A stretch of 64,000 bases of DNA from Lycium barbarum (taxonomy: Eukaryota; Streptophyta; Magnoliopsida; Solanales; Solanaceae), in NCBI RefSeq assembly GCF_019175385.1, contig NC_083341.1, positions 65,257,800 to 65,321,799 on the forward strand, given 5' to 3'. This document shows, piece by piece, positions 56,361-64,000 of this stretch; the stretch's first letter is position 1, and every line of letters starts with the position of its first letter. The translations under genes were made by a program, and so were the position numbers. Below the pieces are notes generated by a model, which searched no databases, was not told the origin of the DNA, and worked only from the letters and a program-made list of their open reading frames with translations.

Positions 56361-56372
56361 AGGGGGAAAGGA
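56340..56372 (+). other. Polypurine tract and ATTCGAGGAC motif
   Basis: CATTCGAGGACAAATG (56,339-56,354) is followed by AAGGGGGAAAGGA, directly abutting the LTR start TGTTACACC. It has the same arrangement as the Tekay element at 6,251-6,290 on the other strand. Confidence 0.9.
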
Positions 56373-58763
56373 TGTTACACCTCGTACTTTCAGAGCATGA
56401 GCATGCCACGTACTTCACCATATTAGTAGAGTATCGGAGATATCCCATGAAGTTTTGGAAGGTACAAGCCATGGGAAGTACGTAACAACGAAGTAAAGGA
56501 TGAATTACGATCTCGTAAGTCGTAACCAGGAAGGACAACCTTGGGACAAAAGGACATAACCATTATCAAGTATTATTAATGATAAATATCATGTATGAAG
56601 AGTTTTGGAAGATTCCGGGACCAAGCAAAACGAAGGAAATAACTTTGTCGAAGATTTGGAAAAAAAGTTGGCAAAATTTTGGACAGAATTTTGGGTCAAA
56701 TTTGGAGGGGTATATCTCTAGGTATATTAGGAATTTTAAAGTGTTTCAAATCCTAAAATGAAGTTAGTCAAGTCTAGTTTCCAACGCAACAAACCGCTTA
56801 TCGATAAGATATCAGAGTAGAGAATTATGAATATTACAAGTTAGGATGATAGAGCAGAAACGCGCGCTACAGTGTGCGCTGCTACAGTAACTGAAGACTC
56901 TAGGTCGGTCCAAACCGACTCTAGAGCTCTAGAAAAGGGGTTTTACCCTTATGTTTTTCATCCAACACCTCTAAATCATTCCCCAACCCTCTAGAATATT
57001 TCCCTAACTTCTAGCCACGAAATTTTGGCCCAAAACAAGTGGAAACAACCAAATCTTCCATCAAGAAAGTTAGAAACTACAAGAGTAGCAAGCCTATGGT
57101 ATTTTATCATGATTGAGGGTAAAGTTGAACTGATTCAGCCGTGGTTCTTGGGTTGTATGCAGTTCTTAAGGTATGTATAACACCCCTTTGGTCATGTGTT
57201 AGCTTAATTTAATGTTGGTAAAGTTGTTTAAGGCCAAATATCGCAAGACTACATCCAAATAAGTTAAGTTAAGCCATTGTTTTATAAGGGCTGTTTTGAA
57301 TGTTTAAATATGACTTCTAATGGTTGTAAATGGTGGATTATAACCTAAATATATTGTCCCTACGGTTATTGGGATTATTCATGTGTTAGTTGGAAAGATG
57401 GAGAAGCAAATATATGAAATCTACGAATAGAAAGTAAAGGATGAAGCGTAGGAGTATGGATTGATTTGGAATACATTTAAGGATATTTAGAACTAAAATA
57501 TAAGATGGAAAATATATGCATCTTGTTATGAAGGGTGTGGATTGAATTATGAAAGGAGATTTGGGTTTCAATGACGTTGTTATTCATTAAATGAGCTTGC
57601 CGCTCGATATGATTCTTAAAATAATCAAAGGGGGTTATATTGGATTATATTGTAGTCGTTGCTATTGTTGATTTGATGACCCTTAGTGGTCTTTGGGATG
57701 TGATATAAACAGGGGAGATGCTGCCCGAATTTCGGCAGATTTTAAACGGAATTAAATTGAAGGCTTAAGATGAGCGCATGACATTGAGCCTACCAATAGT
57801 ATGAATGGTTTATATGTAGATTTACGAGCTTGGAAGGATAAACATTGAGATATAGCGATGATGATTATTCCATAATATAATCGGAGGTTACCGACCTTAC
57901 GCCACTCCGATAAGTTGTAACTTTTAATTGGGTTCTCATGCATGCTTTGTAAATATGTTTGCATTTTAGTAACATCGTGCCTACACGTCCAGGCAGTACA
58001 ACTCCGCGCCGCCCTATAGGCTGTCGGGCAAAAACACCACTGCAGTGGGCCGCTTACGCCCCGGACGCGGGAGGCCCGGAAGTGGGCTTATGATGATAAC
58101 ATTGTGCCTATACGACCGGGCAGCATAACACCATACCTATATGATCGGGCAGTTTACTTACATATATATTTATTTATAATGTTGATTTAAAAAGTTAAAG
58201 TTGGCATGCATGGTATCCGGCTAAAAAGGCAATCAGATATATAGGTTATCTCTTTATCTCATGCTTCTTTATTCTTGTTTATGTTGTTATTCATGCCTTA
58301 CATACTCAATACATTATTCGTACTGGCGTCCTTTCTTGTGGACATTGCGTTCATGCCCACAGGTAGACAGGTAGACGGATTTGACCCGTAGGTGCTTTAT
58401 CAGTGGATTCTCAGGAGCACTCCACTTACTTCGGAGCTGCAGTCTATTGCTATTTGTCTTCATGGTCACTTGTATTCTATGTAGAGGCTCATAGACATGC
58501 GTGTACAGTTAGACGTTTCATAACCCTACCGGTTCATATCGTTGTATAATATTTTAGTAGCCTTGTCGGCTGGTGATGCTGGGTATAATTGTTGAAGATT
58601 ATATAGAGATGTGTTGTTATGTTGTGATATATGTCCATACAGATTATGACGTTCACGAGCTATATTGATGGTCCACCTAGAAATGATTATGAGATGTATG
58701 TTTAGAGGTGCTCGGTGTGTTAGCTCTGAGTGCCCATCATGGCCCTCTAGTTGGGTCGTGATA
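56373..58763 (+). repeat. 3' LTR of the non-coding element
   Basis: 2,391 bp from TGTTACACCTCG to GGGTCGTGATA (terminal CA mutated to TA). U3 lacks TACGGNCCGTA but has a palindrome in about the same place: CTCTAGGTCGGTCC and GGACCGACTCTAGAG-type arms (about 56,899-56,930), and GCGCGC and GTGCGCTGC elements just before it. The R-like middle (57,965-58,160) has the array of hairpin units separated by GGGCAG that is also seen in the Tekay LTRs. Confidence 0.9.
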
Positions 58764-59133
58764 GGTGGTAGGAATTCCCTACATGGGTGGTAGTTCAGTG
58801 TAGTGGAGTTTGAAAGGTATCCCAAGTCTAGGTTTGCGGGAAATGGTCAGGAATTGGTAAATCCAGATTTGGGAAAGTGGGTGGAGGTCTCCTAGCCTCA
58901 ACATTAGTAGTGTTTTCTTTTTCGACCCTCTGGCGGTCCGCTTCCTCTCTAGCTTTAGCCAATTGCCTCATCAGCAAGCTAATAGCCTCTTCCAAAGGCA
59001 TTCTATCTATGCCAGCTGTTGGTGTACCTTCAACCAAAGCAGTTTTGTTCAGTGGTGGAGTTTCAGGTATGTTTTCTTCTTGACGGTTTAAGGATGCTGC
59101 GGAAACTTTTGATTGAGCAACTGGTGCCAGCAA
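58764..59133 (-). pseudogene. Ogre gag N-terminal part
   Basis: It starts MLAPVAQSKVSAASLNRQEE at 59,133. It has a helix with MPLEEAISLLMRQLAKAREE and ADRQRVEKEN (coiled coil) followed by a proline-rich part (ARRPPPTFPNLDLPIPDHF). After a stop at about 58,827 it continues in frame with THVGNSYH to the LTR boundary. In related elements this N-terminal coiled coil precedes the capsid-like domain, found here on the other side of the inserted element at 51,905. Confidence 0.72.
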
Positions 59134-59689
59134 ATCGACCCCTGTCTATAAGAGAAAACAACTTAAAAGCTCCCAAATCAGCATTAGATTTAAGCACGAA
59201 ATACAAGATATCATGTTGTTTGCAGTTTATAGCACATATAGTCATACATTTTATTTCAACTCTTGACCGATTCACATTCCAATGGTATTTTGGTCTTTTT
59301 GTATTTTTGTATTTTTCTGTAAGTGGTTCGTATGGTTGATTTGATCCTACCCATCCTGTACTAAGGGGGATTTAGATTTTTATTATAAAAGGACTGAGTC
59401 TTAAATAGACTGCCTACATATCCCATCAAAGGGAAATCAGGTCCATCCGTATTCAGGCATACACAAAAAAGGTTTTTCCTATGCTACCCGAAACTTAGTT
59501 TTCCTACCCTGACCAGGCCTTAAGTAGGCTTTCCACGTATCTCCAATGGGACATCAAGTCGGCGTGGTTCCGTTTACATAAAAAGGGAAAATGATACTCT
59601 ATCTTATTGAAAACGGTAAAGGGATACTTATGTTTTTCTACCCAACCATACTAAGCAGGTCTTTATTGTCTTCTTCATCTCCATCTTCT
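59134..59689 (-). other. Untranslated spacer between Ogre ORF1 and gag
   Basis: No coding similarity. It contains two copies of the Ogre block 'GGATATGTAGGCAGTCT / GGAGATACGTGGAAAGCCT ... AAGACTCAG / AAGGCCTGG' (minus reading, about 59,400-59,450 and 59,515-59,560), related to the blocks at 47.7-47.9 and 45.2-45.4 kb. Such spacers occur between ORF1 and gag in Ogre elements. Confidence 0.55.
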
Positions 59690-61296
59690 ATCCTTGTCTT
59701 CCCGCGACAATCCAAACATTGCCTTCATTCACGAGGTTTTCCAGTTCAAGCTTGAAATCCACACATTCTCCAATATCGTGGCCAGGGCGGCCATGGTGAT
59801 ACACCCAAACCCTTTCTTTTGGGGATCTTGGGCGACCCTGATAGGTTTGTGGCACTGCTTTTATCTTCTTCACACTACATAGTAGGGAGTGGATCATGGA
59901 GTATGACTCTTCGAATTTGGAAAGTCGCTTCTCCAGAACCAAACCTTTGATATCCTTTCTGGATGATCCCTTCCTTGGTCATGAGTCAGGAGAGAGTGGG
60001 GCTCCCATAGTTGGCTAATTCTCCCTTGATCAATCTATTGGATAAGTTTCCTTTCCAATGCTCCACATTCATTGGCGGTATGTCCTGACTGACTTTGGTG
60101 GTAGAGGCAACAACAACATACCTAGTGAAATCCCACAATATGAGGTCTGGAGAGGGTAAAGTGTACGCAGACCTTACCCCTATCTCGGAAGATAAGGAGG
60201 TTGTTTTTGGAAGACCCTCGGCTCAAGAGAAAACATAAGAAAAGATCAGATAAGCACAAGCAGTTCAAAGCAAAATGAAAATAAAACTAAAGAAAATGAA
60301 CAAGTCATGATAGAGCAGTCTTAGAAAAGGAAGCAATAGCTACCACAGATAAATAAGATAATTGAAGTACAAGAAACAACACATAGTAGCAAGCATCAAA
60401 TGACAATAGACTATATATCAAAACTGCGAATACCTACTAGCCTTCTACCCTAATCTGAGTCCTCCACAACCTCCTATCTAAGGTCGTGTCCTCGGTAAGC
60501 ATGAACTACGCCATGTCCTGTCTAAGCACCTCTCTCTAATACTTCTTCGGCCTACCTCTACCTCTTCTGAAACCATCCATAGCTAACCTCTCACACCTTT
60601 GCACTAGGCATCTATGTCTCTCCTTCTCACATGCCCAAACCATCTCAGTCTCGCTTCCAGCATCTTGTCCTCCACTGATGCCACTCCCACCTTATCTTGG
60701 ATATCTTCATTCCTAATCCTCTCTCGCCTGGTGTGCCCACACATACATCGCAACATTTTCTGTAAATCATAGAGGGAGCGCATGGTGGCAACAGATTTGG
60801 GCTTTGTGCATACACTCCAAAGCTTCCCAAAGTCTCCAAGAATTCTTGCTTAGACAACTCTATTGGCGCACCCCAATTGTACGATCTTGTGCCTTTAAGA
60901 ACATTTGTGTATGAAACAGGAGGCTCCTCGAGCTGAGATTCGCGCGGGTCTCTATGGACTTTTAGATTGGGGATAAGTAGTTCGTCGTCTCCATATGGTA
61001 TGAGGTCAAGCCCTTCTTGTTTACTGAGTGGGATATTACTCCCAAGTAGAGCTTAAGGTGCCTTTCCCTATTTTACCCGATTGGAAGGGTGTTGCTTTGT
61101 TAGTTCCTCAACATAAGATAAAAGAGTTTCTACTTCTCTCATGTTCTCATTGGCTGCCTTAGTGGTTTGTACAGTCTCTTTCATTTTAGTAGTGGCTAGG
61201 GCCATTCTATCATCCCATCGTCAGGTTTTATCACTTGTCGCTTCCAAATTCTTGTCATCACTTACTAGGTTAACGTAAGGAGAAGTTGCACTCATG
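59690..61296 (-). pseudogene. Ogre ORF1, C-terminal part with two knuckle-like motifs
   Basis: From about 61,296 (MSATSPYVNLVSDDKN) the minus strand reads with stops through GLDLIPYGDDELLIPNLK and [19 protein letters not shown] (about 60,840). There a LINE interrupts it. Beyond, CLYHQSQSGHTANEC (about 60,070-60,112) and, after a frame change, WVYHHGRPGHDIGEC (about 59,770-59,815) are CHHC-type zinc-knuckle motifs like those of Tat gag. The first cysteine of the first motif is made by the LINE tail, and that of the second is replaced by W. Whether this is truly ORF1 or a second gag-like segment is uncertain. Confidence 0.55.
60105..60790 (-). mobile_element. 5'-truncated RTE-type LINE with (TTG)n tail
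   Basis: The minus strand encodes the C-terminal end of an RTE-clade reverse transcriptase: [39 protein letters not shown] (read across 60,640-60,760) and, after it, a tail with RSSCLPRTRP (about 60,480). A 3' region of about 300 bp includes GGTAAGGTCTGCGTACACTT and ends in TTGTTGTTG at about 60,105-60,117. That 3' region closely resembles the end of Solanaceae TS-type SINEs, which are thought to borrow RTE machinery. The 5' edge is approximate and the target duplication is not clear. Confidence 0.75.
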
Positions 61297-61654
61297 CTGT
61301 CTGGAGTCTCCCTTTCCTATTAGCAAATCAACCTTTTAAAAGTGGAGCTAAATTTGTTTTGGTGGTTATTTTATTTGTTTTTTCTTTTGGGTAGTGACCG
61401 AAATGTGGACCAATCAAGAGTTTCAACAAATTATACAATTTTCACACAAAGCAGTTATATCAAGTAATCATTTAGATAATATATAATTCACTTTCCTATA
61501 CCTCGTTGCTCCGAGGCTACTAGCGTACGAAGCAAAATTGTGCCATATGTAAAAATAAATGTATTGCTCCCAAAAAGGTAAAATCCCAGTGCTTTTCATT
61601 TAAAAGGTATTTTCCCAAGTGGGATTACAAGGCTTTTTAAAGTAAATGCAATAA
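61297..61654 (-). other. Spacer in the Ogre ORF1 region
   Basis: About 360 bp between the end of the ORF1 N-terminal frame and the next readable piece. It is AT-rich, with no protein similarity recognised. Confidence 0.4.
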
Positions 61655-63231
61655 TCAGAAAAGGTCCACTCCACGAACAGAAATCCGCTCTCTATCATCT
61701 TGTGCCTTCTTGGCCCTTCGAAGGACGGATTGAATGGCTACATGGGCTGGTATCAATGCTGTCCCAATCCATTGACCCCTCTGATCGTCAGGAAATGACG
61801 TACTTGTATCCATGGCTTCCATAACAAAAGTGTCAAGCCATTCCAAGCTCTTTAATGAGGCATCTGCCTCGTCTGTCAAACTCTCAATTATCTTTTGATC
61901 ATATTCTATCTTTTCTTGATGATCCATTTCTCTTCCTTCTATTCGTTGTTTCATTCTTCTAACTTGAATTTCATTTGCGGATTCCCTATCCTCGGGAAAT
62001 TTGTACCGATACGGTCCTGGGGCGGCAGTAACATCTATCTCAGCCCTAAGCCACTCGTAGTAGTTTTCATCATGACTTGGATTGTTTGGATCCTTATCCA
62101 ACTCATCTTCCCTTGTCACACTCTTCCAATCTTTCTGAGTATCTTTTATACCCTCGATGTGACCTTCTTCATAATCTCGTACAAACTCTCATGTACTACC
62201 CACATTCAGAATAACCTATCTCATACCAAACTGTCTAAGTACTCTCAATCGTGCGTAGGGTCTGATTCCCTTAATGCCCATAAGCGGTAGATATGGACGT
62301 CTACGGCTTTTAACACAAACAGTTTTGGAATGAAAATCAGGTACCCTCCACCTGATATGTTCCTCTCTTAGTCTTGAAAATATGTGAGCCCATCCTCTTT
62401 TATTTTGAACCCCACAAGGCATAGCAGCGACTCCCAAGTCATCTTCTCTCAGGGCCGGATCTCGGCGGGTAGATAAACCGCTCTTATCTAAATGCTTAAG
62501 TATCCACCATTGAACTAAGAGGTTGCAACCCTGAAAATAATAATAACTGTCGCGGCATTCCCCCAAAGTTCGGTGTATATTTGATAGGACAATGGAGATG
62601 ATGTCAAAATATTTGGTAAGCCCATTTGTTGTAACTCCCTTAAGAATAACATGGGCAACAAAGACAACTCGGGTATCAATAGCTAGGGAGGCATTTTGTG
62701 GAAATACCATGGTTCCCAATAGGCAGGTGATAAAGGCTAGTATTTGATTAGCTTCCCAGGATTGGGGTGAGGAAAACTCAAGGATGTGGTTCTCATACCC
62801 CTATTTGGATGAATACCTCCCATATAACTCTCTAAAGGCTATAGTGGGTCCCTGTACCCAATCAACATTGTTGATAGCAAACATGTCTTTGATTTCTTTT
62901 GGGGTAGGTTTGTGAGGGATAAGGATATTTTGAGCTAATTGTTTTTTTTGGATCTATTAGCATTTCCTATGCTTTCCAGGACATCTCTAATATCTTCTAA
63001 AGTGGGAGTCATCTCTATCTCTCCAAATATGAACACCATTCTGTCGTTGTCCCAATAACCGGTAATGATCTCTAGCAGTCCCGGATCCCCAGTCATATCC
63101 ATCAACGAAGGCAGATGCCCTATACAACTCTTTATTACTTTCTGATCATTAGTCAAACCTTTCCACCATATCACTAAACCTAGTGGTGGACCCATAACCA
63201 TATCAAACTGTACATCAGGAGACATCTGCAA
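61655..63231 (-). pseudogene. Ogre ORF1, N-terminal part with plant-mobile-domain-like (DUF7745-type) region
   Basis: It starts MQMSPDVQFDMVMGPPLGLV at 63,231. It reads WWKGLTNDQKVIKSCIGHLPSL, then GYWDNDRMVFIFGEIEMTPTLEDI, the pattern of the transposon-borne helical domain found in Ogre ORF1 and in plant proteins with DUF7745. A stop region (about 62,720-62,934) precedes a 167-codon piece (62,216-62,719) ending in a basic stretch (CVKSRRRPYLPLMGIKG), then a charged helical piece (61,655-62,119) with WLRAEIDVTAAPGPYRYKFP. Function unknown. It is upstream of gag on the same strand, as Ogre ORF1 is. Confidence 0.75.
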
Positions 63232-63787
63232 GACAAATCACTGTTAGTTCCCCGCCCCCAGGAATAGTAATTTGTTTCACATACGGAACAATAATGCTTC
63301 CAAATAGCAAATAGTGGGATGCAGTGCCTTCAGGTATTTACACCATCTGAACACAGTAAGGTGGCTTTCCTGTCCGATTTAGGTAAGTCTGAGATATCCA
63401 AACCGGTCTATGGTCAGCATGCGCTATATCAGTAGGGATTTGGTTCCTCTATACACTAATTTTTCTAGAGTGGTTTTTAAACGAATGACACAGGTTACCC
63501 AAGCGAATAAGCTGGGGGTGGGCTCTCTAAGGTTGTGGGATGACCGCTTGCCCACTGGACCTTAGAGACCTCCAAAGAATAGTAAAGGTTTTTTGGTGAA
63601 AGTATGACCGCAACTCATCCCGCATCATCACCCTTTAGAAAAAATATAAAATAAATGCCAAGAGTGGCGGAGTATGCATGCATGAATAACAGTTATATTT
63701 TGCAAATATTTAAACACATAAACGATTTATATCACTAAAACAATTTATATCATAAAACACAAAAATTATTGGAACCCTATGGTAAGA
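63232..63787 (-). other. Leader of the Ogre element upstream of ORF1
   Basis: No coding similarity. It is bounded on the right by a plus-strand LTR at 63,788. The Ogre primer site and 5' LTR are not visible and must lie beyond that insertion, if present. The right part (63,640-63,787) is AT-rich with ATATCA-type short repeats. Confidence 0.5.
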
Positions 63788-64000
63788 TGTTACACCCCGG
63801 AACTTTGGGTTGTTGAGCAGTGAGGGGACTAACGCAAGTTAAGGTATACATGACGTCCCTACAAGTAAGAAGGGATACTTAATAATCCTAATTAAGATTC
63901 AAAAAAACTTAGAGGCAAGGGAGAAAAGTTCGTTAAATGAAACTTCACTGCAGTTCAGCGAAAAGGGGGTTCGACGGTCGTTCTTTGTATCGTCAGACGG
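63788..64000 (+). mobile_element. Start of a plus-strand LTR of Tekay type, running off the window
   Basis: It begins TGTTACACCCCGGAACTTTG, the U3 start seen in the LTRs at 56,373 (plus) and, on the minus strand, at 6,250 and 20,170. The preceding five bases (GTAAG'A' context, AAGA) would be the target duplication; the other side is outside. The last visible bases hold CGACGGTCG and CGTCAGACGG, that is, a palindromic CG-rich cluster about 180 bp into U3. Confidence 0.75.

Larger units (their letters stand above)
51907..58763 (+). mobile_element. Non-coding Tekay derivative (LARD-like), plus strand
   Basis: It has two LTR copies in direct orientation (51,907-52,601 truncated, 56,373-58,763 complete), an initiator-Met primer site after the first, a purine tract before the second, and 3.75 kb between without gag, protease, RT or integrase similarity in any frame. 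The first 100-150 bp of the interior closely match the leader of the full Tekay at 11,300-11,454. The motif before the purine tract is the Tekay one. It is therefore a non-autonomous element that would need proteins from a Tekay relative. It is inserted antisense in Ogre gag. Confidence 0.82.
40985..63787 (-). mobile_element. Ogre-type (Tat lineage) Ty3/gypsy retrotransposon, partial and interrupted
   Basis: On the minus strand: leader, ORF1, spacer, gag, protease, start of RT joined to the end of integrase, a long 3' untranslated region, a polypurine tract and a 3' LTR beginning TGTTGATACCTAATTTT. An additional ORF upstream of gag, large LTRs and long untranslated spacers define Ogre elements. 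The 5' LTR is outside the window or lost. A plus-strand Tekay derivative (51,907-58,763) and a LINE (about 60,105-60,790) are inserted. Most of RT, RNase H and integrase is missing, so it is non-autonomous. Confidence 0.8.

Overview
The window looks like nuclear DNA of a flowering plant, most likely a member of the Solanaceae. This is inferred from the mix of elements: Ogre, Athila and Tekay LTR retrotransposons, an endogenous pararetrovirus laid out like tobacco vein clearing virus, and an RTE-type LINE with a (TTG)n SINE-like tail. I found no host protein gene, tRNA or rRNA. Nearly all of the 64 kb is nested transposon sequence, and every coding region is broken.

Layout, part 1 (1-27.6 kb). 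Positions 1-741 are an unidentified AT-rich piece that ends like a retroposed 3' end. From 742 to about 21,975 lies a decayed Athila-type Ty3/gypsy element on the minus strand, running from its LTR and tRNA-Asp-type primer site (about 20.65 kb) down through gag, protease, RT, RNase H and integrase. Three LTR insertions interrupt it. One is a full-length Tekay/Del chromovirus at 3,799-13,702 (target duplication GTAAG). The other two are solo LTRs, at 15,696-18,027 (ACGAA/ATGAA) and 18,058-20,170 (GGATA). From about 21,976 to 27,579 is the 5' end of another element on the minus strand: a 2.8 kb LTR, an initiator-Met primer site and about 2.8 kb of non-coding interior.

Part 2 (27.6-41 kb). This is a degenerate caulimovirid (endogenous pararetrovirus) on the minus strand. 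In viral order it has a primer site, a coiled-coil ORF1, a small ORF2 that overlaps ORF1 as ATGA, movement protein, coat protein with two zinc fingers, protease, RT, RNase H and a viroplasmin/TAV-like ORF. A 1.16 kb foldback DNA transposon (35,313-36,474) and a solo LTR (29,111-31,519) interrupt it. Its leader meets scrambled inverted pieces of the same virus across a hairpin centred at about 39.67 kb.

Part 3 (41-64 kb). This is an Ogre (Tat-lineage) retrotransposon on the minus strand. It has a 3' LTR of about 4 kb ending at 45,100, a long untranslated region, an integrase C-terminus fused in frame to the start of RT by an internal deletion, protease, gag, and an extra ORF1 upstream of gag. 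A non-coding Tekay derivative on the plus strand (51,907-58,763) sits inside its gag, and a 5'-truncated LINE sits inside ORF1. One more LTR begins at 63,788 and runs off the window.

How it fits together. The autonomous Tekay at 3.8-13.7 kb and the non-coding element at 51.9-58.8 kb share primer site, leader, the ATTCGAGGACRAATG motif before the polypurine tract, and LTR ends. This is what one expects of an autonomous element and a parasitic derivative. The most unusual signal is a palindrome, TACGGNCCGTA, clustered in the U3 part of Tekay-type LTRs and also of the Athila LTR; other LTRs carry different GC-rich palindromes in roughly the same place. All boundaries were read by eye. Those supported by target duplications are exact; the others are approximate and marked so.
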